From: Filosporella fistucella
Lineage: Eukaryota > Ascomycota > Leotiomycetes > Helotiales
Reading direction: 5' to 3'
DNA: 64,000 nucleotides
Assembly (NCBI GenBank): GCA_030077755.1
Contig: JAQJZZ010000020.1
Location: 124,001 to 188,000, forward strand
Made by a program: the position numbers and the translations under genes. Every line of letters starts with the position of its first letter. The stretch's first letter is position 1. Below the pieces are notes generated by a model, which worked only from the letters and a program-made list of their open reading frames with translations, was not told the origin of the DNA and searched no databases. This document shows positions 10,607-21,130 of the stretch, piece after piece.

Positions 10607-13507
10607 CTAATAATCAACCCTGTTCTTCCAAACCGGCATATCTTGCAACCTCCCATACTCATCCCACACAACCTTACCCTTCTCATTGAACCTCGCAAAC
10701 TCATCACTGATCGGCACCACCTGGCTCGTCTCCCTGACCTCCTGCCTACTAATTCCCATCTCATCTCTCGCTATCCATAGAACAGGCACTTCACTCGTGA
10801 CAGCTGGATCGAGATATGCTTGCGCTGCTTCTTGTTCATCATAGACTGGCAATGGCCGCTCGGGGATGAGAGAACGAACGCCTTGATGAGATTTGAATTT
10901 ACGTGGATCGAAGAGCTTAGAAAAGAGTCCTGCTTTCTTAGCGGTGAATTTCTTAGGCGTGGCGGCTTCGGCTTCTGAAGGTGGAACACCACTTTTAGCG
11001 AAGTCGTAGGATTTGGTGTCTGCAGTGGAGAACATGGAGACTTGGTCGTCGCCATCGAGACTGGAGGGGAGATAGAGCATTAGTGGGAGGAGAGCCTGAC
11101 GCATCATAGCATGGTAGATGGCTGTTGCGAGGAGGAAGACGGCCATTAGGACAATTGGACCGGGAGCGGTGTTGATGGCGAAGAGACCGATGAGGCAGAC
11201 TTCGCCGAGATAGACGCCAGTCATTAATTGTTGTAGAGCGCGAGCATAGGCTCGGCCTTTGGTGTCGACGTTGTTGGTTAGAACGAAGAACGAGTTGTAG
11301 CGGACGGCGAGGTAGAGGAGGGCGAAAGCGACGGCTGCGAACCCCATCACTAGTGGGGCGATGATAGAGTAGGTGATGGCTACAGTCGTTAGTTTTATGA
11401 TTGAATAACTGGAGAGAGAAACATACCGATAATTCCCAAATTTCCAAATTGTGGGTACAGAGTTCCCCAACCCAAACCAGAAAGAGTTATGTATCTGTTG
11501 AACATCTTGCGAGGGGATTTATCGAGGAATTTTCCAACAATGGTCAACATGACCAGAGCTCCGATATTCAGAAGCTGGCCGGCAGCGAGAGAGAGACCTT
11601 GGACAATGATATACGAGATATAGAAATTGGAAGCCTTTGGTAAACTCTGAGCGAGGAGAGTTGTTGCGCTGCTTGGGTTATCGATGATATCGGTGACGAC
11701 TGACGAAGCCCCAGATGAGAAAGTGGCAACGAGGAAGACTTGAATGACCTGGAATGCCATATACCAGTGTTGACATGTGAGTTCGACGCCAGGGAGGGTG
11801 ACCTCGCCTCCTAATTTTGCCATCACTATAAACTGTTAGGGTGGAAGTGGGAAGTGAATTGAATAACCAACATCGACAGACAATTGGGACTAAAGCCATC
11901 AAAATTGATAGCATGACTGATGGTAGTAACCCAGTAACAACACCAAGAATAACACTCGGAATAGAGTTGATGAAGCTCAAGAAAGGTACCTCTGCAAAGA
12001 CGTTAGCGGGTCCCATAATAACAGCGAAATGGGAACTTACTGTCAGTCAAATAATTGATGTTACTAATTGCACCAACAACTGCAACAGGAATCGACCAAA
12101 ACAAAATCATCAATGTCAAGAAGGTTCTTGTTCCAAATTTTCGTGCCATACGTTCCTTCTTCTTGATACGCAAATTTTTCCAGATTATTTCGCTTGGTAC
12201 TGTATCGATGGCGCGAGGGTTCATGTGAGGAGATTTCTTAGGAGTCATTCTTCGAAAGGCTGCTTGAGCAGCAGTCTGGGAAGTAAATTCGACGAAGACA
12301 GATGCCAGGAGAGTGCCTTCATATTTCTGGTGCGCGATTTGCTCCTTTTCGACCTCTGGGACAAGTCTCTTGAGTTCCGATCTTGTCCATTCAATTGTGT
12401 CGACTTTCTTGCCTATCAAAGGAATCTTTCCAAGTCTGTGGGTTGGGCGATCCTTTTTCTTCATATATTGTGAGCCAGGAATCGCAAGTTCTGCATCAGC
12501 ACTGTCAACAGGCGCAACTTTTTTCTTGTCTCCACCTGCTTTCGCAGTCTTCTTCTCGTGCTTCATTCGGCGTTTGTTGGCGGTCTGAATAAGCTTGAGT
12601 TCAGCGCCTTCCAATTTCAATGCATCTTTGTCGCGCTCTTCCACCTTCTCGGTCAAGTCTTTGCAATCGGTTGATAGCCACGTTCTTCTAACACTTCCGC
12701 CAAAGAGACCTTGAAGCTTTTCTTGATTTTGATACTCGGGTGGGACGTCGGTAAACAAGACAGTGCGTGAGGACATGCGAGCCGCATTGAATGGAGAAAG
12801 GAGGTATGTATGGCGCAGGTTGATAAAGTAGATTGTTTCGCGAGTGATAACGTACATCACAAAACCTAATAAGTTAGCAAGTCCTCAAACTCATGGTGGT
12901 GTTGACTGACTGAAGAATACCCAACCCACAAACACATGAGCATAGTATCTATTTTTGTGGGCTTTGTTGATATTGGAGAAGGATAGAAGGTCAAATTCTT
13001 TCTGCCCGCCATTGGCAGTCGCATTGACAGGAAACAGAATCGGGAAAGTAAGGCATGATCCAATGAAACAAATGATGGCCACCATTTTTAAGAATCGAAG
13101 GTACAGATACCCATCAAGGGATTGATGGCTCATCACATATTCATCTGGCAGACTTCGAAAAGGATTCAACCAATTGAGCTTTCCCTCCGGAACTTCTTGT
13201 GTTTTCTCCCTTCGGAATCTGTTAGCACGATCCCAATATTTCTCCTAGACTGCACATACCCATCGTAGAGGGTTCCCAGATATGTTCGTGGGCGATATAC
13301 TCGTTTCTTCCTTGGTCGCAAAATCAAGAATATTCCCACGAAAGCGATCGCTTGTACACCGACTGGAATCAGCGTTGAAAGGAAAGCAGAAAGAGAAGAG
13401 GAATTCTTGGTAGAACCCGAGGCTGTTCCTGCGCCCGACCCTTGTGGTTGCGACTGAGATTTGGGTTAGTTTTTGATCCAATTTCAGCGAACATTGCCTC
13501 TCACCAT
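10607..13507 (-). CDS. CSC1/OSCA/TMEM63 family calcium-permeable channel
   Basis: Seven coding exons (13505-13507, 13260-13453, 12911-13218, 12041-12865, 11872-11991, 11427-11825, 10607-11379) give 873 residues. The order of parts is that of the osmosensitive Ca2+-permeable CSC1/TMEM63 family: an N-terminal transmembrane segment (IPVGVQAIAFVGIFLILRPR) followed by RPRTYLGTL, then DEYVMSHQSLDGYLYLRFLK and YYAHVFVGWVFF, the cytosolic PHM7-type loop (SSRTVLFTDVPPEYQ; TLLASVFVEFTSQTAAQAAF), and the seven-helix RSN1/DUF221 region (FLSFINSIPSVILGVVTGLL, YMAFQVIQVFLVATFSSGAS, YSIIAPLVMGFAAVAFALLY). The cytosolic C-terminal tail is about 150 residues. The first coding exon is just the ATG, an arrangement forced by the conserved frame of exon 2. 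All introns are 41-51 nt. Location is likely plasma membrane or vacuole, by family. Confidence 0.92.
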
Positions 13508-13511
13508 TTTG

Positions 13512-13790
13512 CTACAAGTCCAGAGGCGCGTTCGTATACGCGCTCGAATATGGTGAAGTTAACCTCAATGATACAAAGATCGCACACACAAGTGAGGTTA
13601 ATATAGATGTGAATGCGAGTAGAGAAGATGCCAACCCTGTCCAGAGGGGTTTATTGACATGTGCAGAGAAGAAACCCGAAAGATATTTCCCTGGCAGAGC
13701 AAGATCTGGGTAGAGATGAAGATCGACAGACCGTGCAACTCTTGCAATATCGTCATCCCCGCTGTGGCTGTGGAGAAGGCTGAGGATCAT
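13512..13790 (-). other. 92-codon upstream ORF in the CSC1 leader, or small unrelated gene
   Basis: An ATG-initiated frame of 92 codons on the same strand ends four bases before the CSC1-type start codon. It encodes one hydrophobic segment (LWTGLASSLLAFTSILTSLV). It could be an upstream ORF lowering translation of the channel, or chance. No family was recognised. Confidence 0.3.
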
Positions 13791-14578
13791 CCTAGAGATG
13801 CGTGCTCGTTGTGGGTCAACTGAAGTCTAATCAAGTGCCGTTCGAGGATACTAGCTTTTGACAATTTAAAAAGAGCCTGTAACAGAGGTCAAGTTTGGAT
13901 GCATCCTGCTGTGGCTGAAACCCCTCCTATCCGGACTTGATTTATTTTATTCTCTCTTAATAGTCGGTATGAGGCTCTTTCCGCCTCATATACTCCTATT
14001 AGATGCATGTTTTAGGATGTCTCAGTTGCTAGATATTTTGAGTGTGACGTCAATGAAAACACTCTGATCTGGACCTCCTTCTTGGCTCGTCAATCGAGCA
14101 TCACCAAAACCTGGCTGCTAGAGTTTGAGCTAAAGCTTAGCCTATTCCTCTAGTTGCGGAATTATCGGTAGATAACATGACGCGTAGCGATAGTGCTAGA
14201 CATTGACCAATCGCGTCTCAAGTATGAAACTCAACAACCATGGAGCAAGAAGTCTAGACGACAGTCAGCTGAAGAGGGGTCTGAGAGGTATTTGTTGCCG
14301 TTGATGTTCAAAAGCCGACTGAGGGGAGCCATCTGAGATGATCATCTGAGATGCGGATTCTTGCTTGTGGAGAAGACAAAAATCTCGAATAACTCATCAA
14401 GTATGTCTGTATCGACAATATATGGAAGATAAAGTATAGAGAGCAAAAATTTGACACGGAATTTGCAGTGTGAATGGCGATCAAGGTCGGCAAGTCGCGT
14501 GTTGCATATAAAAGTTATTACTATAGATCGGATGAAACCGACAAAAACAAAACGTATATAAGATTGACATGGCATGTA
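13791..14578. other. Intergenic, no gene seen
   Basis: This separates the 5' side of the CSC1-type gene from the 3' end of the nitrilase gene. Only short, featureless open frames occur. Confidence 0.55.
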
Positions 14579-15855
14579 TCACGGTGGTGGGCTAAGATCG
14601 AGCCCTTCGACAGTTAATTTGAACGAATCATTTCTATATCCAGTTAGCACAGATCCAACAGATACAAAGTCACCGGCATACCTGGAATAACTCCCCCCGA
14701 CATCAAGATCCAATCTTCCCCGGAGACAATCGTCGAAGTCCACATCGACAGTCAGCAATCCGTTTTCATCGTCCCATAATGGCCCTGCAAGAACATCGCC
14801 CAGTGGAGAAATGATACAAGATCCCCCCCTGGAAACGAAGTCGTCTGGTTGAGGCTGAGGTTGCGATCTACTCTGTGTCTTCTGTACTGTCCCGGATTCA
14901 CTATCCTTTGCTTCGGGCAATACAATCTCATTTCCTTCATCATCAGTTATGGTGGATTTCCTCCGCAATCTAGCGGGAGTTGGAGTATGTTTGCTGCCAT
15001 TCACGGCAATATCTTCTGTATGCTCCCCTGTTATCCAGGCTGGCAAATTCGACTTTGACATACATTGATTTGCACTAAGTACGAAACATCGTCCCTCACC
15101 AGCAATTGTTCGCATCAGTGGCAACCATGTATCTCTTCCATCTGCTGTAGGCGCGAGATATAGGTTGACGTTCTGGCTGTATAATGAATGTCGCAGAAGT
15201 GGCATGTAGTTCTCCCAGCAAATTGCTGATGCGAGCGTGAGCTTGATGCCTTTGATAGAAGTGGTGATGGCGCGTAGGGAAGAAGGTTGACCCTGACCCC
15301 AAATTAGACGTTCGCTGCCAGTCTGATCCTCAATCAGCAAATGCCTTCCGCACTCCACACCATCTGAATCGTTAAACATACCGGCATTACCTTCCTTCTC
15401 TTTCCAACAACTCCCAGCCGCGGACATACGTATAACACAGCACAGTATAAAGTTCCACCAGATCTTTCCACACATCCTGTAACAACAAAGACACCGGTTT
15501 CTCGCGCTATCCTTTCCAATTCTTCCCTTGTGCCATCTCCCCGTACTCCACTCTTCGACACCTCTAGCTCCCTATCCACCCATTTCTTCCCAGCTCCTTC
15601 GGGCGTATCTCCAACATCAATTGCGTCTTTGAAATATTGTAGAAATTGCTCTCTGCCTTCAGGTCTTCGTGCACCAACTGCAGCTCCAAAGGTGGCTGTT
15701 CTTGGATATCCACCGAGGTAAGCTTCGGGAAACAGAATCAGGTCGACGGATTGCTTGCTTGCCTCTTTTACAGTCTGTTCGAGAGCTGCGAGGGTCGCAG
15801 ATGTTGTAGCAAGAGTATAGGATTGCGAAACGGCAAGACGGAGTGTTTGAGCCAT
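14579..15855 (-). CDS. Nitrilase (carbon-nitrogen hydrolase superfamily)
   Basis: Two exons (15382-15855 and 14579-15322, intron 15323-15381 with GTATGT and CAG ends) give 405 residues. The catalytic triad of nitrilases is in place: Glu44 in [11 protein letters not shown], Lys155 in KRRKVMPTGSERL (formed across the splice) and Cys193 in [12 protein letters not shown]. The family hydrolyses nitriles to acids plus ammonia, and close fungal relatives include cyanide hydratases. Against the usual fungal enzyme this protein has an extra polar segment of roughly 60 residues (about 255-320) rich in Thr, Ser, Gln and Pro, just before the conserved [18 protein letters not shown] block. The extra segment is in frame, ends cleanly, and need not disable the enzyme. 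Substrate is not decided by the sequence. A GTGGGGTAA element lies about 90 bases upstream of the start. Confidence 0.9.
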
Positions 15856-15946
15856 ATTTGAAGTTCAATTGAATGAGTTGACAATAAGAGAGAGAGAAGT
15901 GGTGAGATTCAAATTCAAGCTGTAGGTGGTTCGAGTGGGGTAGTTT

Positions 15947-15955
15947 GTGGGGTAA
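15947..15955 (+). promoter_or_regulatory. GTGGGGTAA element upstream of the nitrilase
   Basis: The 9-mer contains GTGGGG, which fits the CreA/Mig1 consensus SYGGRG. The same 9-mer recurs upstream of three other minus-strand genes in this window. Binding is not shown. Confidence 0.3.
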
Positions 15956-16098
15956 CGCTTAGTCAACTGTAGAGTTTGTCAACAACGCGGGATTCTGTTC
16001 CCAAGTTTCTGACTTTCAAACCCCGATTATTGTACTGTCATTATTGTTACGTTATTAGTATGAAACACATGATATCTCATTAGAATTCTGCGAACAGC

Positions 16099-17187
16099 TC
16101 AGTCTACCACAATCAATGCAGGACCGTATCTGGTTGCAGCTGCAACAGCAGCAGAGGAGTTGAATTTCGCATTCGCCCCAGAAACCAAAGCACCCAGAAT
16201 TAGACCCCGCGCGAATCCAACATCGTAAGGAAATTCAGCATCGAGGGTAGTCTTGCCGTTCTGAGTCTTGACGTTGGTTATGGCAACAGAGAACGGGAGG
16301 TTCTGTCAAGAGATATATACCAATGTGGAATCGGCCGAGGTGACGGTGCCCGCGACGCTGTAGCACAGAGTACTATTCTCAGCTTTGGGTGTAGAGTCAA
16401 GTGACAAAGCTGGAAAAGCAGTGAGACCAACTACTTGGATATTAGGACATGACCCAGGGACGATAAATTGGTTAATGGCCGTGTACGCAAACTTTGGTGC
16501 TCCACCAGTCAAGAATGGAGCGGCAGATGGGACTTTCTTCTGGATAGAGCGGTAGTATCCATTTTGTTCCCCTTCTTGAGCAAGGATGGATCCAAGTACT
16601 GGGACGAGAGTAGACTCGTCACCACCATCAGCCGCAAACTGACTCTGAGCCACCGGCAAGACCCAGATAACCACACCAGTGAACGTTTGAGCCAAAGCAA
16701 TAGCATCCTCAAAGTTGGTGACGGGGAAGTCATATTAGCAAGGTTGGATGGGTTCAGCCTTGGCCTTTGCAAGGACACCGTTGGCAGCAAGAACATGAAC
16801 TTGTTCTTGCTTGGAGAGGTTAGCAATGGCATGAATGCAACTTCATGAGCTGGTTCTTACATTCTGCACGGCTGTGATTGTGTCGATGATATACTTGTTA
16901 CAGGCTTTCTTGTAGCCCGGTATTCGAATGGTGATATTGTGGAGAAGTTCGGTGAAGTAAGCGACTTCAAATAACTCATTGGCAGCAATGAGTTGTAGTG
17001 TTTGAATACCTGCAGGCGTCAAACTGGTTGGAGGAGGCTCTTGGGGAGGGCCTCCACCCGCAAGCTTGAAGACCTCTTCCATCGCAGTGGCGTTTAAGTT
17101 AGGAAACCCATTGGGTAGAGGGAATGAGAATGGAGCGGCAATGGCAGAGCCAACTGCAGTATATAAGAGAGCGATGGAGTAAGGCAT
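16099..17187 (-). pseudogene. lsdA: Late sexual development protein (LsdA-like, ferritin-like fold), two in-frame stops
   Basis: Exon 1 (16861-17187) encodes a signal peptide (about 19 residues, ending AIAAPF) and the start of the ferritin-like late-sexual-development family, with NELFEVAYFTELL. A 51-nt intron (16810-16860) leads to exon 2, which begins QEQVHVLAANGVLAKA. After ...PIQPC the frame meets TAA at 16735-16737 and then resumes directly with the conserved YDFPVTNFEDAIALAQTFTG, LAQEGEQNGYYRSIQ and FIVPGSCPNIQVVGL. A second stop, TGA at 16306-16308, is followed in the same frame by about 68 more codons ending YGPALIVVD and a final TGA at 16099-16101. No frameshift is seen, so the damage is recent, or a sequencing or strain-specific change. 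TAA from CAA would be a C-to-T change of the RIP type. A TATA box lies near 17262. Confidence 0.8.
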
Positions 17188-17258
17188 TTTGAAGGTTGGT
17201 GTCGTTTGTGTAAAAATCGATGCAATGCACAAATTGTTGTTCAATCATCAGGCATGGC

Positions 17259-17268
17259 ATTATATACC
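17259..17268 (-). promoter_or_regulatory. TATA box of the lsdA-like gene
   Basis: On the minus strand the sequence reads GGTATATAAT about 75 bases before the start codon, a normal TATA element. Confidence 0.45.
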
Positions 17269-17327
17269 CTCTCTTTCAAGACCTTTACCTAGCACAAGGC
17301 AGCTATGAGCAGCGCCTTTGCATCATA

Positions 17328-17336
17328 TTACCCCAC
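17328..17336 (-). promoter_or_regulatory. GTGGGGTAA element upstream of the lsdA-like gene
   Basis: The 9-mer is on the coding strand about 140 bases before the start codon. It is the second of four copies near genes in this window. Confidence 0.3.
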
Positions 17337-17990
17337 CCCTCGCACACAAACCTCTTTCTCCAGCCATTGTCATCTTGGTTCTTCAATTGGTCTTGACAAT
17401 CTTGTTGCCAAATGTAGGTAGTTCCGATGCATAGATGGCAAATCATTGCGCTTCGTCATTCTCATAGAAATTCGCGCTAAGCCTGGCCTAATCGTTGCTG
17501 GCTTCGTTCTAAGAAAAGCTTAGCTACTCTATTTTCCTATTCGTCCTCAAATACGACGCTGATATTCCACTGATCCTGTTCCATAGTCTGCTTACCTGCC
17601 CATCAACCATGCATATACCAATTATGAACTGCTTTGAGCTGACAGTTGCCACCGGTAGGGATGAAATCATCGACATAAGCTTCGAGTTACTTAACAAGGA
17701 CCAAACCAACGAGTTGGTGCTGCCAACCTTCAAGCGGGGTGAGATGCATCCAAGAGCAACCTCGATTTCACCTTCACATTACTATCACATCGAACTTCGT
17801 TTTACTTGAAAGTTTATTTAGAAATAAAAATTGTTTACCACAATCAGCCTTAGACGACAAAATTGGGTCACAGAGACATGTTGAATGCCCTTGTATTCCC
17901 GGCTATTACGATATAGCAACCATTGCAAATCCGAATGGTAGAACCTCATACTATGGTCCCAGCCAAAGGACTTTCCCCCAACCACTCTCT

Positions 17991-18490
17991 TCAATATCCG
18001 TAATCAGACTTGTCGCACCAATATCCATTTGGGCTGTATAGTTGTCAGGCAACTGTTTTACTGATCCTGCTACCATATCGAGACTCAAGACTCCAGGTGA
18101 AAAGGCAATGGATACTCACTAATCATCCTTATATTTGTTCCACCATTTCTTGCAGTCGTCATTGACCCCATAATCACAGCACCCATCCTTGCCACTTTCG
18201 CCATTCACTCTATTATCAAATGCATCAATATCCTACTGTATGTGTCTGATACGATGAACTTACTGATAGATATGTGTCTTCTTCTTTTTGGGCTTTACCT
18301 GTAGGCAGAAACCGCAGTATTTCCCCTTTCCAGTCCACAAATCATCTGACTTAAGCATAGAACGACATTCACCGTACTCGCAATCTCTTTTCATGAGATC
18401 CTCGATTGGCTCAGCCACTGCTTCTGGAAGTGCCGTGACACTGTAGAGAAGGCTTAGAAGAGTATATGCAGACAGAAGTTTAAGCTGCAT
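17991..18490 (-). CDS. Small secreted 8-cysteine protein, paralogue 1
   Basis: Three exons (18264-18490, 18120-18209, 17991-18033; introns 54 and 86 nt) give 119 residues. A signal peptide (about 1-20, ending VTALPEA) is followed by a pro-like stretch ending in the dibasic LMKRDC, a possible Kex2 site. The mature part has eight cysteines in DCEYGEC, GKGKYCGFC, DGCCDYGVNDDC and NGYWCDKSDYGY. The second and third exons are too short to be found as open frames. They were placed because the neighbouring gene at 19201-19742 has the same three-exon layout, the same 90-nt middle exon and the same splice phases. No named family was recognised. Secretion and disulfide-rich structure are inferred, and an effector or antimicrobial role is possible but unproven. 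Confidence 0.78.
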
Positions 18491-19200
18491 CTTGAAATGT
18501 TGGATAGTAATATGATTGAATTGCTGGAACCCTGGCTAGATACTTGTTTGTCAACTTCAGATTTAATTTTCAGCAGCATACGTGAACTCTTATACCTGCC
18601 TTGCTTCCCCTCTTCTCGGGCACTGGTGGGATCGCTGCAGCAAGAGGTAACGTTTATTCGACCATACCGACTGCATGCAAGTATTCGGAAACATTATGTG
18701 GCCTACTCTATGTTAATTTCATTCAATTTGGTTCTTTCTGCCCGAGTTCCAGAAATGGTAAAACTTTTCAGCTTCCAATCTAGAGTAGTTGTTAGAGAAC
18801 CAAAACCTAGGACTGAAGAAACTTGGAATGACTGTCACTATTTCCAAGTGTTGTCTAGGTGTAGTAGTCTCTACCTCTTCTCGAACTTTCACTTATGGCA
18901 TCCCTTTGTCACTGATGCCTTATTTCCGTTCAATTCCAAGTGTCTGAACACAACTCTCTTGCTTTTTTCTTATTCCCAGATTAGCATCACAAAAATACGG
19001 GGCCTGGACTCAAAAAAGGCTTCGGATCTTGTAGTGATTGTTGAAATACAGCGATAGAAATACTGAGAAGCATCTGTAACCTCTCCGACCCTAAAAGACA
19101 GTACTTTGTTCACTCTTCATGAACCTTTCCCACCACTGATACGTTTCGTGTTCGTCAAGGAAACCACTTCATCGCAATGCTACCTTTTTGCTTCACATAC
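18491..19200. other. Intergenic between the two paralogous secreted protein genes
   Basis: This is the promoter of paralogue 1. A stretch near 18675-18720 (AAGTATTCGGAAACATTATGTGG and following) resembles 19937-19980 upstream of paralogue 2, so the duplication included upstream sequence. An opposite-strand open frame of 186 codons (18497-19057) has no recognisable content. Confidence 0.5.
18587..18596 (-). promoter_or_regulatory. TATA-like box of paralogue 1
   Basis: The minus strand reads GGTATAAGAG 97 bases before the start codon. The identical 10-mer sits 92 bases before the start of paralogue 2. Confidence 0.5.
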
Positions 19201-19742
19201 TCAATATCCCCGATCATTGTTCTTGCAGTCACGGTAACCATAGTGAGCGCTGTGGCTATCTGTCAGCTTTGAACCTGCAGCCCCAAGTCTAACAAGACTC
19301 GTAGATAATGCAATGCTGAATAGTGGTCGGAACTTACTCATTCTTGTGCTTGTTATAGTATTCCTTGCAGTCATTGTTGACCCCATAATCGCAGCACCCT
19401 TTCTTACTCTTGCTGTTTCCATTCAACCTATTGAGTTGCCTCGTTAGCACACCTGCCAACCCTCAATGAATTGACACCAAACGAGGCTGAGGCTCGTTTT
19501 GGATGCACGTACTGATAGATATGTGTTGCCTCCCAGTCTCCTTGGACTTGGTAGCAGAACCCGCAATACTTTCCAGCTCCATGCCAGTAGTCATTCGATT
19601 TATCCACTGAACGACATCCTGTATCGTAGTCGCAGTCTCTTGCTACTAGAGTTCCGTCGGGATCAGGGATAGCCTCTGGGAGGGAGCTGGCACTGCGAAG
19701 CAGAGCAATGAGGGCAAGGGCTGAGAAAAGCTTGAATTGCAT
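19201..19742 (-). CDS. Small secreted 8-cysteine protein, paralogue 2
   Basis: Three exons (19513-19742, 19338-19427, 19201-19255; introns 85 and 82 nt) give 124 residues. The signal peptide ends near SASSLPEA, and the mature part keeps the eight cysteines of paralogue 1: DCDYDTGC, GAGKYCGFC, KKGCCDYGVNNDC and YGYRDCKNNDRGY. Shared blocks with paralogue 1 include YCGFC, THIYQ at the first splice and GCCDYGVN in the middle exon. The site before the mature part is VARDC instead of MKRDC, so processing may differ. The donor at 19337 is a perfect GTAAGT that overlaps an in-frame TAA, so retaining intron 2 would give a protein ending NKHKNE and lacking the last cysteine. Function is unknown. Confidence 0.78.
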
Positions 19743-19833
19743 GTTGTTGGTATATCGCTGTTCAATTAATTTGATATAATATCAGAGACAGTTGAGTGGT
19801 AGGACAGATTCTGGCTCTCAGGCCATATGCAAG

Positions 19834-19843
19834 CTCTTATACC
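19834..19843 (-). promoter_or_regulatory. TATA-like box of paralogue 2
   Basis: GGTATAAGAG on the minus strand, 92 bases before the start codon and identical to the element of paralogue 1. Confidence 0.5.
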
Positions 19844-19956
19844 TTTCCCCCCTTTTCCCTTCGCTACACATTCTCACAACTAGTCCATATTTTCGGCTAG
19901 TTGCTGTGAATGTAAGTATTCCTCCGCTCTTATCTGCAAGTCTTCGGAAGGATTAT

Positions 19957-19965
19957 GTGGGGTAA
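19957..19965 (+). promoter_or_regulatory. GTGGGGTAA element upstream of paralogue 2
   Basis: The 9-mer lies about 215 bases before the start codon. In paralogue 1 the aligned position is changed to GTGGCCTAC. Confidence 0.3.
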
Positions 19966-21130
19966 TATATGTTGGTTAAATACCTCTCGGTTTCTCGAAG
20001 GTGGCAAAGATTTCTAGAAACAGCTCAATTGGCGGATTCAAGGTATTCAAACCTTCCCAATTGCAAATGAAATTTCTAAAAACAGTGCACAGAACATGTG
20101 ATGTTTCTATATCCAGCTCGCATGATGATTTGCTTTTTGCACTGCTCTACAATCTCTGATTTAGTTATCTTAGATCTCATCAGATCATTCGACAATAGCA
20201 GTCTGCATCTACCCACTGGTTCTGCACCAACCCACCAAGTGTATACAATTGTTTTCCATATGATTCTTTGTTTTCTACTCATCGAGCTCAGATCACTTCA
20301 TTCTCTACATTCTGCTTCCACCCCGAATCATCGTGTATGCAACCAAGCGGAGAAAATCCATGGCTGGGAACACACTTTCCCTCCAAGCGTGGGAAATGCG
20401 GCTCCAGACCTCACCTTATAGTAGCCAAGAAATAAGGTTGGATAATTCCCGCGGAGCAAAATATCCGACTGGAACTAAATTCTCTCCCAATGGGCCAGTA
20501 TATTAGGGCTGAAAGCTTGTGTAACGACAGTAGATGGGCAGGATTGAGGCTATTCTGTAACGTTGCAGGTCCACCTGATGAGGATCGGTTGTAATATAGA
20601 GATGCTCGTAGTAAGATATGAAAAGGAAATTTTATATTTGCATACAACGAGTTGGTGGGCGGAATGATTAGTGATGTGAATAGGTTTCCCGTTTTGTTCC
20701 CAAGATCGTGTGATGCTTCATTTGCAACACTTTACCCGCAACCGACATATGCCAAGATATTTCAATATGTCGACGTCCGATGCTAATGCCTTTGGAGCCC
20801 AAGATCTTTCTACTTGCCATGTTTAGACATTTAATATCTTAATATTTACTTCATTGCAAGCATGTCGAACGCGGCTGAGACCAGGTCTTGGGATCGGAGA
20901 TCTACAAAATTATGGTCACAGGAAGCAGTTGAAGCCAATCAAAATAAGGTGATTGAAAGTCGAGTTAAAATCTCCATCAAACGCGCATACCCATTGCAAA
21001 CAAAACTAAACCAATCTATAGCAAAATCAAAATCAAAAAGCACACCACCATTTCCTTGAAGCAATCATCATCCCACAGACCAAGATGTACCAGCATCAGT
21101 TCTCGCAAATCATTTATCCTATATCATGAT

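Larger units (their letters stand above)
17188..17990. other. Intergenic: lsdA-like promoter and 3' side of the secreted protein gene
   Basis: Apart from the TATA and GTGGGGTAA elements noted separately, only short open frames without recognisable domains occur here. Confidence 0.5.
19743..21130. other. Intergenic, gene-poor
   Basis: Apart from the promoter of paralogue 2, nothing recognisable is seen. Open frames at 20098-20421 and 20862-21059 have no signal peptide, domain or conserved pattern. Confidence 0.5.

Noticed and set aside
18497..19057. 186-codon plus-strand open frame between the two secreted protein genes
   Set aside because: No domain, signal peptide or sensible composition. 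It overlaps the duplicated promoter region of the minus-strand gene.
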